Shown: positions 1 to 8,642, counted from the first letter of the stretch. The stretch: DNA of 14,497 nt from CAYUST01 sp041908765 (GCA_041908765.1 JAYREU010000038.1:1-14497); one strand, 5' to 3'. The notes: generated by a model from the sequence alone, not told the origin. Made by a program: numbers and translations.

Positions 1-504
1 AACGAATATCGAACACAAGGCTGGGAAGTGGAGAAGCTAAAGAAGAATATCTATCAATTCACCGCTGCTCCTGTTGCAACCGTCACCTCTGTAGCTCCTA
101 CGCATAATGCACCCGTAAAGCCTCTTAGTCCGCAGGATATCCTGCAACAGCAAAGCGATGATGTGTATGTGGATGAGATCGTAGCGATTATCAATCGTTT
201 GCTCAAGCATACTGGTGATAACAGAATTGCTCTCACTGCCATCAGACAAGCAAGCATGGTAGATGATTATCACCCAGCAGACCTAGAGAAAGCATTCCAG
301 AAGTTCAAACAAGCAGGTTGGTATATTAAAATACGCTACCATCGTAACCAATTCGAATTTGAAGTATCCGAGTTATTCAGAAGTTGGGAAGAATTCATGC
401 AATACGAATTCTCTTTTATATTTTCACCTCAGCATCCCCAACAAATAATAGTTGAAAGTACAGATTTGGGTGCTGAGGAAACTGCACGAGAATTAGCTCG
501 ATAA
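1..504 (+). CDS. Tandem-repeat hypothetical protein A (5' end outside window)
   Basis: The frame is open from the first base, so the true start lies upstream; the first visible residues are NEYRTQGWEVEK. It ends at TAA 502-504. The product is not a family I recognise. It resembles the next gene closely: each has two copies of a roughly 60-residue unit (an IVAIIN-type helix, a variable stretch, then an AxxxF/YxxxGW motif) joined by a linker with the shared segment AAPVATVTSVAP. In this copy GW occurs near the window start and again in FKQAGWYIKI. There is no signal peptide or membrane segment in the visible part. No UGA codon is used, although four Gly codons are present. The helix-turn-GW-strand pattern suggests a small alpha/beta domain, possibly a winged-helix-like fold, but that is a guess. 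Confidence 0.72.
   Translation, partial: NEYRTQGWEVEKLKKNIYQFTAAPVATVTSVAPTHNAPVKPLSPQDILQQQSDDVYVDEIVAIINRLLKHTGDNRIALTAIRQASMVDDYHPADLEKAFQKFKQAGWYIKIRYHRNQFEFEVSELFRSWEEFMQYEFSFIFSPQHPQQIIVESTDLGAEETARELAR
64..107. repeat. 44-bp near-identical direct repeat, copy 1
   Basis: This segment encodes the linker AAPVATVTSVAP and its flank. It matches 821-864 at 42 of 44 bases, with mismatches at the third and thirty-eighth positions or so, while the surrounding coding sequence has diverged much more. It marks the two genes as duplicates. Confidence 0.8.
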
Positions 505-529
505 GTATGATTCGATTTTGTATATTAAA

Positions 530-550
530 GCCGCTGGGTTTCCCAGCGGC
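530..550 (+). other. Perfect 9-bp hairpin in the leader of protein B gene
   Basis: GCCGCTGGG-TTT-CCCAGCGGC forms a perfect 9-bp stem with a 3-base loop, 26 bases after the upstream stop and 27 bases before the ATG at 578. The stem is identical to that of the terminator at 1573-1593, but here no T-run follows on the plus strand (ATATTACC). It may be a decayed terminator, a weak terminator, or an mRNA-stability or attenuation element. Confidence 0.7.
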
Positions 551-577
551 ATATTACCTTACTTTAAAACAAAAAAT

Positions 578-1114
578 ATGTCAGAAGCAGTCACACCGCT
601 CGATGCGGTAAAGAAAAGAGAACATTTTCAGGATCTCATGAGCACCATTCGTATGAAATTACGACTGGGCGAGACCGAAATAAATTTCTATAATTTTGAG
701 ATGGATTTCATGATTGGTAGAAATTTCTCTGGCCTTGATCTCGACGTCGCTCTCAACGAGTTCAGAAAACAAGGATGGGAGATTACAAAGGGAAAAGGGA
801 AGTACGTCTACCAGTTTTCTGCCGCTCCTGTTGCAACCGTCACCTCTGTAGCTCCTATGCATAAAGTTGTACCACTCAGTCCTCAAGAATGTAGCGAAAG
901 AACAGATGCAGAAGTGGTGGATAGCATAGTAGCTATTATCAACCTCCAATTGGGGAATCGAAGAAAGAACAAGGTAAGGAGTACTATTTATAGAGCGCCG
1001 TTCTTAAGCAACTATGATAGTGACATGATTGATCTAGCCATAAAGAAATTCGAAGAGGTTGGCTGGAGTGTGGGTGGAAGCCCGAGCAATGACTGGTACT
1101 TTCAAATATTGTAA
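578..1114 (+). CDS. Tandem-repeat hypothetical protein B (paralogue of A)
   Basis: 178 residues ending at TAA 1112-1114. I chose ATG 578 (MSEAVTPLDA) because an upstream TTG in frame would place the 530-550 hairpin inside the coding region. Two repeat units are visible: residues about 15-80, ending in NEFRKQGWEI, and about 110-175, ending in KKFEEVGWSV. They are separated by the AAPVATVTSVAP linker shared with protein A. No signal peptide, membrane helix or enzymatic motif is visible, and no in-frame UGA is used. The gene directly follows its paralogue and precedes another small gene on the same strand, so the three may be co-transcribed up to the terminator at 1573. Function unknown; tandem duplication followed by divergence is clear from the sequence. 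Confidence 0.75.
   Translation: MSEAVTPLDAVKKREHFQDLMSTIRMKLRLGETEINFYNFEMDFMIGRNFSGLDLDVALNEFRKQGWEITKGKGKYVYQFSAAPVATVTSVAPMHKVVPLSPQECSERTDAEVVDSIVAIINLQLGNRRKNKVRSTIYRAPFLSNYDSDMIDLAIKKFEEVGWSVGGSPSNDWYFQIL
821..864. repeat. 44-bp near-identical direct repeat, copy 2
   Basis: Second copy of the linker-encoding segment at 64-107 (42 of 44 bases identical). It lies between the two repeat units of protein B. Confidence 0.8.
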
Positions 1115-1149
1115 AAATCACATTCACACACACTAAAAATTACGTTAAA

Positions 1150-1557
1150 ATGATAGAAGAAAACACAATCGACGCCGAATCCACAAGAGAAATTACCAAA
1201 AACGTCCTCATGAAGGAAAGAGTGGACAAGAGAAATCACAAACTATGGGAAAAGGAACGGAAAGAAAAGGAAATCATGAAGGTTAAAGCTCGTGCTCCTG
1301 AGATGCTGGATACATTCTTGCTTAAAATTCAACAAGCAGCAGATAAAGGTCTCCCAAGTTGCAAAATTATAGTTCCTGATCCTCAAAGTGATGTTCTCAG
1401 AGATAATTTCTCTGTCTATAGAGCAGAAATAATGCATTTGCTACGCACCAAAGGATACAGTGTCTCTGCTGGTGATGCCATAAATGTTATATATGTTGAC
1501 TGGGTCCCATGGTACAAGTGGATTTGGTACAAGATCAAGATTTGGTGCAATGTTTAA
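1150..1557 (+). CDS. Small charged hypothetical protein with aromatic tail
   Basis: 135 residues from ATG 1150 to TAA 1555-1557. The first 50 residues are very rich in Lys, Glu and Arg and probably helical (KERVDKRNHKLWEKERKEKE). The middle has the pattern MLDTFLLKIQQAADKG...AEIMHLLRTKGYSV, which loosely echoes the helix-then-GW/GY unit of proteins A and B. The C-terminus ends in a Trp/Tyr/Lys-rich stretch (WVPWYKWIWYKIKIW) that could be an amphipathic membrane-contacting segment. It starts 35 bases after protein B and ends just before a strong terminator, so it is probably the last gene of the unit. No recognised family; no UGA used. Confidence 0.65.
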   Translation: MIEENTIDAESTREITKNVLMKERVDKRNHKLWEKERKEKEIMKVKARAPEMLDTFLLKIQQAADKGLPSCKIIVPDPQSDVLRDNFSVYRAEIMHLLRTKGYSVSAGDAINVIYVDWVPWYKWIWYKIKIWCNV

Positions 1558-1572
1558 CTAAATTATTGTAAA

Positions 1573-1599
1573 GCCGCTGGGAATCCCAGCGGCTTTTTT
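1573..1599 (+). terminator. Intrinsic terminator of the left plus-strand unit
   Basis: Perfect 9-bp stem GCCGCTGGG-AAT-CCCAGCGGC followed immediately by six T. It lies 15 bases after the stop of the small charged protein. It also sits between convergent genes, and on the minus strand the hairpin is followed by TTTACAA, so it may act weakly for the surface-protein gene as well. Confidence 0.9.
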
Positions 1600-1636
1600 G
1601 TTATTCATGAATATAATCAATGCGTTTGAGATCTGT

Positions 1637-3478
1637 CTACGCGTTCTTGAACTTACGTACGCCCACGACCGCTAAGAGAGAAAATGCCAAGACAAGAAGC
1701 AATGTCTTCTCGGGTCCGACTTTGACTTTTTGCATATCGCCAACTTGTTTTTGATCGTTGTTTTCACAGACAGCCTCGACCGCATACCACGCCCACTTGT
1801 CTACTTTGGACATTTTGTCGAACGGATACTCGAACATGGTTTCTTTGGTCGTAGCGACGACACTCATTTGGCTAGTGGACGATACAGATTGATCAGCTCT
1901 ATAGACGATATATGATGCTGCATGTTCTACGGGGTCCCATACGAGGTAGTATTTGTCAGCCATCTTCTTGACTCTGAGCTCAATCGTTTCTGGGTAACAC
2001 GTTGGTTTCTCAGGAGCGAGTTGCTCGAGAGTACACATACTGCTACAACCATCGTTATTGATCACATTGCCATCATCACATGCTTCACCAGATTCCACGA
2101 TACGATTGCCACAGATAGCAGGCAAGACAACTTCTACCATACAAGAAAAGCTACATCCATCATTGTTGATCGTGTTGCCATCGTCACATGCTTCACCGGT
2201 CTCGATCTTGTTGTTACCACAGATAGGATTGCTATCTACGCCTTGCATAGGAGGGATTTCTACAATGACAGAAGGCTCACCGTTGACTGCGCCATTCTCA
2301 TCCACAGGGAAGACTTGTGCGTAGTAGGTTGCTTTAGCATCAGCTAAGATAAGCGCTCATTTGGGTTCAGAGGTGGTCAATGAGAGTCTCATAGTGTCTT
2401 TGTTGGTACCGTATTTTATTTTGAAATAATCAATCTTACCTTCGTATGTCCAGGTCATATCCACTTTATTTTTGGTAGGATCTGCCGTATAATCTACCAT
2501 CAAAATTTTTCTCATTTCATCTTTGATGGTAATTGCGTCAACGTTTTTGAATGAGGTAGGTGTTGCACCCACGCCCAAGGTGATATCGATAGGCAAAATT
2601 GCTGCTTGATCAAAACTCATTTGCTTGCGGAAGAGACCAGTTTCTACTTTTTGAGCTGGCACTTCCTCGCCTCCATTGAAGATCAACATTGCTGAAGTAA
2701 CGGTCGGTGCAGTATGAATCGTGAAGGTAAGTTTTTCTCCAATCATCGCCTCTTTACTCGGTTCAATATCTAATCCCATAAAAAGACCACTCTCTCCTTG
2801 GTAGGTGAAAGGTATAGGACCAGACGTACCGACTACTTTGTCTTCGAGGTCGAGAGCATTGACGGTCAAGGTGTGTGGACCAGGACTAATGCCTTGGATA
2901 TAGACCGTGAATGCGCCTTGCGCATCGGTAACTCCTTCTTCAATACTTACTCCATCGAGCAAAACGGTAACGGGTGTCGTAGGAAAGGTGGTTGTACCAA
3001 CGACACTAATACTGTCTTGGGTTTCGGTGCTTCCTGAGAGAGGACTTGTCACGGTAATACCAGCAGTTTGGGCGTTGGGTGTCGTGCCCAAAACATCAAA
3101 TTTTACTGATCCTTTGAGGTTGGTATCATAGACATCTGCTACGGTCAAGGTATATTGTCCACCTTTTTTGATGGTGAGTCCTTTTGAAAAAATCTTGACA
3201 CCTTGATCTGCTGCTTCAAAAAATGCAATGCCATTACCTGGCAACACAATATCAGGGTCCGTATAATCAAATCCTTCTACCTCAATCCAAATATCACCGT
3301 TGTAGGTTGCATCGACATTCCCATTCTCATCGAGTGCCTTGACGGTGACATCAGCAAATTCACTCGCCTTGAAAGGAGAGGGAGTCACTTTGACATCAAA
3401 ACGCACAGGAGCAGCCAAGGCGGTCAGGGGGACCAAGAAGGTCATGAGAACTGCTACAAACAAACGAAGTACACGCAT
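1637..3478 (-). CDS. Secreted multidomain surface protein: Ig-like, FN3 and Cys-rich (DUF4215-type) repeats
   Basis: 613 residues from ATG 3478 to TAG at 1637-1639, reading one UGA (2357-2359, residue 374) as Gly; under the standard code it would appear as two ORFs. Residues 1-22 form a signal peptide (LVPLTALA-A cleavage). Three beta-sandwich modules follow (about 23-130, 140-228, 229-325), the second typical of bacterial Ig-like domains. FN3-like domains lie at about 326-415 and 488-585. Between them are two Cys-rich repeats (about 420-446 and 456-482) of the CGNxxxExGExCDDGN-NxDGCSxxC type known as the myxococcus Cys-rich repeat or DUF4215. The C-terminus is GPEK, a hydrophobic helix and a basic RKFKNA tail, consistent with membrane or sortase-like anchoring. 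It follows the small anchored protein by 24 bases. A role in adhesion or in the cell surface is inferred. Only 1 of about 47 Gly codons is UGA. Confidence 0.9.
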
Positions 3479-3502
3479 GGGAATCAGGGAAAAGGTAAAA
3501 GT

Positions 3503-3985
3503 TTATTGTACATGAATAACTAGCGACTCACTCGTACCATCAGCAAAGATCACGATACTATCAGCAATACTTACATCTTGTGGGTTACCAGCAACTTGCA
3601 AGAGCGCAAGTTCATCACCTGCTTGCAAAGTGGCAAAATCACCTTCTAGACTAATGGTAGCATACCCCTCGCCCGCAGGAGCAAATGAAGTAACATACTC
3701 ACTTGAGAGATCATCTGCAGTCAACGTCACCGTGGTGGGATCGAATGCAATGAGGAGATTCATCTGAGTACCATTCGGAAATGGCTTAGTAGCTGCCACA
3801 TGTACACCATTTTCGTCTACATACGTCACCAAATCACTCGTCGTGTCGAAGGTGATAGTCGGTGCTTGTGAGATATCTGCCAACAGTAAGCTACTATTGT
3901 GAACACCTACAAACACTGCCAATGAAAGTATCGCAGCGATACCTATGACCATCAAAGACTCTTTTCGTGACTGTCTGCGAAGCAT
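3503..3985 (-). CDS. Membrane-anchored small beta-sandwich (cohesin-like?) protein
   Basis: 160 residues from ATG 3983-3985 to TAA 3503-3505. I rejected a longer frame starting at 4066 because it would run through the promoter at 4025-4053. The N-terminus is basic (MLRRQSRKES) and followed by one hydrophobic helix (about residues 12-34), so the protein is probably anchored with its C-terminal domain outside. That domain (about 38-160) is made of alternating beta strands rich in Thr, Val, Asp and Ala (ITFDTTSDLVTYVDENG... VIFADGTSESLVIHV). The pattern resembles cohesin-type or pilus-associated beta-sandwiches but lacks a diagnostic motif. It lies 24 bases upstream of the large surface protein and is likely co-transcribed with it. 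No UGA codon is used, like the other surface-protein gene. Confidence 0.75.
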   Translation of the reverse strand: MLRRQSRKESLMVIGIAAILSLAVFVGVHNSSLLLADISQAPTITFDTTSDLVTYVDENGVHVAATKPFPNGTQMNLLIAFDPTTVTLTADDLSSEYVTSFAPAGEGYATISLEGDFATLQAGDELALLQVAGNPQDVSIADSIVIFADGTSESLVIHVQ

Positions 3986-4024
3986 GGGCAATACCAGGTA
4001 AAACGTATTTCTTATGCACAAGCA

Positions 4025-4053
4025 TACTATAAAACTTTTGTCCATAAAATCAA
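4025..4053 (-). promoter_or_regulatory. Sigma-70-like promoter of the surface-protein pair
   Basis: Read on the minus strand: -35 TTGATT (4048-4053), a 17-base spacer, -10 TATAGT (4025-4030). It begins 19 bases after the MltG stop, and the predicted transcript start is about 30 bases before the ATG at 3985. The two surface proteins can therefore be expressed apart from mltG. Confidence 0.65.
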
Positions 4054-4071
4054 ACAATGGCCCCATTTCTG

Positions 4072-5160
4072 CTAATTGAGATATTTACTTTTGTTAGCAT
4101 TGTGTTCAGATAGGTTATCCCCCAGGTACAGATTACCTTTGCTATCATGCAAATAAAAATATGCGGATCATTTTTTAGCGTCCAAAATCGCTTTGATCGT
4201 AGACGCAGGAACGTTCGCAATAGGGGTAGGAGGAAGTCCTGCAACAGCTCTGGTATTGTAGGGATTGGTTTTATCGTACAGGAAATTCACGATCACACTC
4301 GGTGTGCAACTTGCATACGGCTTGGCCAAACCGTAGCACAAGCTAATATCAGCATCTATTTGCATGCCGTCTTGGAGTCTATTGAAAAAGACACTCGCTA
4401 CCGCAGGTTGATTTTGGATTGCTCTTTCCTCCTTTTGGACGATAGACGCAAGGGTGAGAGCACCGTATGAAGAAAGAGAAAACGTAAATCACTGCCTCTT
4501 GAGTGAAGTAGTGAAGTCGGTTAATTTTGTACCATATGGAGTCCAAATACGCTCAGCAAATGCGTCTAACTGTAGTCCTACCAGCTGAGGCAATAAGGGA
4601 TAGTTTGCATCCAAAAAATATGTCTCAGGATAGAGATATCATTCAAGTGACGCAAGGTTGGGGCGATCACGTAAAGCTTGGGCCAAGAAGGGATATTTGG
4701 TTGCGAGTGATTGTATATTGGCAGAGTTTGTAATATACGCTCTATACTCACCTGCCTGTATCGTACCCGCTTTGGCCAAGGCATCATCGATGTCCCAGCT
4801 ACTCCATCCTTCGAGAATAGTGACATGCTCGTACGCGGTTTGTGGTCATGCCAAAAACAGATCTAGGATCTGCTGATTGGTGTAACTTCCAGAAAAAACA
4901 TACCCACCTGGTTGGATTTTTGCTGTTTCGTCAGTGTGTGCACGAAAGAAACGCTTGAGCTGAATACGATCCCATCGCCCATCAATTTCTGGATATATCT
5001 TAGCGACTGTTTCTCCTTCACGGATGAGAATATCTGCATGTATTGCATGCTTGGAAGATGACAAAAAACTCATGAGTCACCACAATACTATTCCCAAAAC
5101 TACCAATCGACCTGGCTTGAGAAAACGTCTTCGTGAATGTTTTTTGGTATGCATACGCAT
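4072..5160 (-). CDS. mltG: Endolytic murein transglycosylase MltG (YceG-like)
   Basis: 362 residues from ATG 5158-5160 to TAG 4072-4074, with five UGA codons read as Gly (5077, 4846, 4639, 4489, 4168). MltG is a membrane-bound enzyme that cuts nascent peptidoglycan strands and so sets glycan length. Visible: a basic N-terminus, one membrane helix (about 19-33), a LysM-like region, the LEGYLYPETY motif (about 172-181; its Gly is a UGA codon), then LASIVQKEE with E244 as the candidate catalytic Glu. The family signatures ASVFFNRL, GMQIDAD, NPYNTRAVAGLPPTPIANP-like and the terminal SEHNANKSKYLN follow. The conserved last 30 residues come after the UGA at 4168, which shows directly that UGA is not a stop. 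It starts 17 bases after RNase J, so the two are probably one operon. An alternative ATG lies two codons downstream. Confidence 0.96.
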
Positions 5161-5177
5161 AGAGTACAAATAAAGGA

Positions 5178-7124
5178 TTAGATAGTTTCTCTAGGTTCCT
5201 CTTTTGTCTCTTTTGTCTCTCCTGCTCACTCATCTACAGGATCACTTCCCTCAAATCCACTCGCGTTGGTATCTTGTTCAATCAAAGCAGCAGCAGGTTG
5301 CGTAGTGTCTCTTGCGATATAGACGTACATAGGGATCACCATAGGTTGTCTCCCAATTTGCTTCATCATAAAATCACCCAATTCATCTTTGATCATTCTC
5401 AGGATGTCTTTGATATCTTTGCCCTTTTTCTTGTACTCGTAATACTTGGACTTACTGAGTTCAACGACACTGGTATGAATTTTTTTGACTTCCGAAGAAT
5501 ACACAAATCCTCTCGATTCGATTTGTACGTTTCACACTAGCTCCTTGGTCGTTGCATCAACTTTGAACAACAAGACAACAGCTCCATCATGCGACATAAT
5601 CTGACGAGCTTTGATGACATATTCACCTGACAGATGTCACTTACCTTTGCCATCGATCAAGACAGTATCTAAGTCGAGTTTTTGGTCTGCTATTTTACAT
5701 CCATTGTCATACAATTCAATAACTGAACCATTTTCATTGGGCATCAAAATATGATCATCTGCTATTCCTTGGTCAAGACCAAGCTTGCGGTGTTCATACC
5801 TCAAAAATGCTTCGATGTAGAACGGTAAGAAGTAGTCTGGGTTTACAAGTCCCAACATCAGTTTGTGATCTTCTGCACCTCCATGCCCACTCGCATGGAT
5901 ATCCATGATATCATTGGTGATGAGGTTAATCCCTTTGATAATCAACTTATTGATCATATGTGCAGTTTGTAGCTCATTCCCTGGAATAGTAGATGCAGAC
6001 ATCAAAATAGTATCTCCTTGTCTGAGACTAATCTGTGCATGCTCATCTCTCGACATACGTGCAAGTGCACTAAATTCTTCTCCTTGAGCACCTGTACATA
6101 AAATCATTACTCTACTGTCGGGCATATTTTCTACTTCCTCATTGAGTTTACGAATCGTGCCTTTGGGGACGTTGATATAACCGAGTTGTTGACAGATTTC
6201 GACATTATTTACCATAGATCTCCCTGACAAAAAGACCACTCTATTATATTTGATAGCACTATGAATGAGCTGAATTACTCTACCTACATTGGATGCAAAC
6301 GTAGCAACTACTATTCTTCCTTCACTTTCCTTGATAATACGATCGAGATTGTTTCCAATAGTTTGCTCTGATAATGCTCGTCCTGCTCTTTGACAACCTA
6401 GGCTATCACCGATATATAATTTTACTCCTTCGAGGCCAATTCTAGCGATTTTAGCTAAGTCTGCTGGTTTATCGATAGCGGGTGTGTGATCAATCTTGAA
6501 GTCTGATGAATTGAAGATCAATCCTTTGGGTGTTTGAATTGCCATTGCCATGGTTTCTGGAATGTTGTGATTTACTCTCACAAACTCGATAGAGAAACAC
6601 CCCAATTTAAGGATATCGATATCAGGATCGACAATTTTTGCTTTGATCTTCGCGACATCTTCTTTGTTGTCAAATAATTTTTTAACAATACCAAGGGTCA
6701 AGGGTGTGGTATACAACATAGGAAAGCCAAGTTCTGGCAACATGTCTCTCAAGCCACCAATGTGGTCCAAATGGCCGTGACTCAAAACAATACCTCTCAA
6801 TTTCTTGATGTTTTGTTTCACATATCTAATATCTGGTACGATGTAATCTGCTCCCAACGTTTCGTTGGCAGAGAATTCCATGCCGGCATCTACGATGATC
6901 ATATCATCCTTGTACTCGATAATAAGACACTGTCCCACTTGCTCGAGTCCAAGCAATGAGAAGATTTTTACCGGTTCTTCGCCCGGTTCAATTTTGAAGG
7001 GTGCTGGCTTAGCATGAGCTGATTTGCTCACCGTAAGTTTTCTTTCTGGACCGGAACTTGCCGGTCTAGGTCTCCTTTTGTTTTTGGTAAAACTAATGGG
7101 AGATTGTACACTTGATTCTGACAT
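5178..7124 (-). CDS. rnj: Ribonuclease J (metallo-beta-lactamase / beta-CASP nuclease)
   Basis: 648 residues from ATG 7122-7124 (MSESSVQ) to TAA 5178-5180; ATG 7131-7133 three codons earlier is possible. Three UGA codons are read as Gly (5637, 5532, 5226). RNase J is a cytoplasmic 5'-3' exo/endoribonuclease for mRNA decay and RNA maturation. After a basic, Pro-rich extension of about 50 residues come the metallo-beta-lactamase core with SHGHLDHIGG (H116, H118, D120, H121), VNHNIPE, and SSDFKIDHTP. The beta-CASP region has IGDSLG, ATFASNVGR, FLSGRSM and GAQGEE, followed by HASGHGG and a C-terminal domain with the ESRGFVY and QPMVIPMYVYI motifs. The motif usually written PVHGE reads PFYIEAF here (Tyr codon at 5817-5819), so a His normally implicated in metal binding appears replaced. 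The C-terminus is a short acidic Thr/Glu tail. It heads the operon with mltG and is divergent from the methyltransferase gene. Confidence 0.96.
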
Positions 7125-7166
7125 AATTTTCATTTGTATAAAACATAAAATGCATTTTTTTATTGT

Positions 7167-7763
7167 ATGCTGCTCGCTATGGAACAGATAAAACGCTTTG
7201 CTGAGAGTCACACTATTCCCATTATGAGTGATGCTACGTGGGAATTTGTGCACTATATTTTGGCTACTACCCAACCTAAAGTCTGTTGGGAGATTGGCAG
7301 TGCTATTGGACGAGGGAGTATACACATCGCACGTACCATCCAAGAACGGTGAGGCTATTTATGGTCATGTGAAATTTCTCATCCGAGTTATCAACTCACC
7401 TTACGACATCAGCGACAGCATAAGGTCACGAATTTCACCTGTTATCATGCGGATATGATGCACATTCCACATGCGGTCATACCGCGTCTAGACTTTGTAT
7501 TCATAGATGGACAGAAAAGTATGTATGCAGAGTATCTGGCTTATCTCATTCCTCACCTCCATGATCAAACAGTTATTGTGTGCGATGACTGTATACGTTT
7601 TGCAGACAAGATGCCGACGTTGATTACTACAGCAGAATCGCTTGGCCTACACGGACAACTGGTACGCCTCCGTGACGATGATGGCGTGTATATACTCTCT
7701 AAACAACCTACTGCTCGATTACGCGATATCATCCAAAATAGTAATTGTGCCTGTGAGCTCTAG
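7167..7763 (+). CDS. SAM-dependent O-methyltransferase-like protein (COG4122 type)
   Basis: 198 residues from ATG 7167 to TAG 7761-7763, with one UGA (7350-7352) read as Gly. ATG 7179 (MEQIKRF) is an equally plausible start, four codons later. The fold signatures of class I methyltransferases are present: motif I EIGSAIGRGS (about 42-51), an acidic residue ending strand 2 (CEIS, about 68-71), and DFVFIDGQKSMYAEYL (about 109-124), which resembles the FIDGxKxxYxxY block of the caffeoyl-CoA/TrmR-type O-methyltransferases. VIVCDD (about 136-141) follows. The substrate cannot be read from sequence; catechol-like small molecules or a tRNA wobble uridine are both known for the family. It is divergent from RNase J with about 40 bases between starts, and its last 45 bases overlap the convergent gene on the minus strand. 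Confidence 0.85.
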
Positions 7764-8111
7764 ATTTTCGACCGCATCACTACATTTTTTGTCTTGGCAA
7801 ATCCATTGGTGAATACCATCGAAGCTTTCTTGTTCGAGTACGGACGTATTGCGAATGATAGCAATTTGTTCGTCTTCCATTCTCAAAAGATAATGGAGTA
7901 CACCACCAGATTCATAGCAGGTAATAGGAACTCCTCACATCTCATACTCACCAGGAAAATCTACTACACGGACGAGTGATTTACCATAACGCATAGTCTC
8001 ACCTTTGTGTAAACATAAGTTAATCAGATTTTTTTGTGGCTCATCAGTGGTCAGAATAAGTAATTCTTTTCCAATCAGATAGCCATGGTTGTGCACAGTA
8101 ATCGGTAACAT
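7719..8111 (-). CDS. Small PGEYE-motif protein, possibly a degenerate MBL-fold relative
   Basis: 130 residues from ATG 8109-8111 to TAA 7719-7721, with one UGA read as Gly inside GEYEM-G-GVPI. It is not visible as an ORF under the standard code. The segment VVDFPGEYEMGGVPIT resembles the central PGEYEVxGV strand of UlaG-like metallo-beta-lactamase-fold hydrolases common in CPR genomes, but the HxHxDH metal motif is absent and the protein is about half their length. It is therefore at best a non-catalytic derivative, and the assignment is weak. No signal peptide or membrane helix. It starts 33 bases after the pilin stop and is probably the third gene of the yqeY-pilin unit. Its 3' end overlaps the methyltransferase gene tail-to-tail by 45 bases. 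Confidence 0.7.
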
Positions 8112-8144
8112 AGAAACACAATATATAAAGTAAAAGAAACATAC

Positions 8145-8639
8145 TTAGGGAGAACTTGTAGGCTGACTATCCGTTCCAAAGAAGTTAGGATTGATCAAAT
8201 TGAGGATAATACCAGAGAGACCTAGGACAACAAGCCCGATAATCACGGTAATAATTAACTTTTTTCACTTAGCCATCAAACTCGCTTCCAATCCTCCAGC
8301 AGACATCATAAAGCCACCGACCAAGATTCCCATAAATCCAACAATCACCACCACCGTCATCACTATTCTCATCAAACCACCGAGTAACTTGGGAAAGGCA
8401 TTGGCAATAGTAGTTTTATCTCCCGCGACACTTGCATTGGTTGATTTCTCGATACAATTACCCACGAAAGGGATATCGGTATTGAGTTTGATACCTCCAG
8501 AACAATTATCTGCAGCAGCACTTCCTCCTGCAGTCGTAGATCAAGCACTTGTAGTTCATCCACTTTGAGCAAAGAGATGAGTTCAGAGAGATAAACTCAA
8601 TACACTTATAATCAACATAGCTAGTAAGCGTCTCTTCAT
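8145..8639 (-). CDS. VirB2/TrbC-like type IV secretion pilin-family protein
   Basis: 164 residues from ATG 8637-8639 to TAA 8145-8147, with four UGA codons read as Gly (8583, 8556, 8541, 8265). Residues 1-24 are a signal peptide (MKRRLLAMLIISVLSLSLG... LFAQ); its UGA encodes Gly19. A Gly/Ser/Thr/Ala linker (25-45) and a segment with two Cys (C46, C62) follow. Then come two membrane helices, about 87-113 and 126-149, separated by a short SAGGLEASLMAKGKK loop with basic residues. This arrangement of signal peptide, short soluble part and two hydrophobic helices around a small loop is that of VirB2/TrbC major pilins and of the T4SS-pilin family frequent in Patescibacteria. Such proteins form pilus or channel components in the envelope. 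It follows yqeY by three bases. No other T4SS gene (VirB4, VirB6, VirD4) is in the window. Confidence 0.82.
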
Positions 8640-8642
8640 GGA

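Noticed and set aside
1637..2305. Myxobacterial origin suggested by the Cys-rich repeats
   Set aside because: DUF4215-type repeats are widespread in bacteria, including CPR; the name does not imply transfer from myxobacteria.
1922..2347. Plus-strand ORF of 141 codons opposite the surface protein
   Set aside because: It mirrors the repetitive Cys-rich repeats and shows unlikely composition; no promoter or family match.
1637..3478. Surface protein as two separate genes or a pseudogene broken at 2357
   Set aside because: The only interruption is UGA, the frame is continuous on both sides (EPK-G-ALILADAKATYYAQVF), and UGA is Gly across the window.
4147..4470. Plus-strand ORF of 107 codons inside mltG
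   Set aside because: It is the antisense shadow of mltG with no family features; the minus frame has clear MltG motifs.
4072..5160. mltG as a pseudogene with five stops
   Set aside because: All five are UGA, several at conserved glycines, and the family C-terminus follows the last one.
7794..7979. Plus-strand ORF of 61 codons
   Set aside because: It is antisense to the 130-residue PGEYE gene, which has a better start, end and family-like motif.
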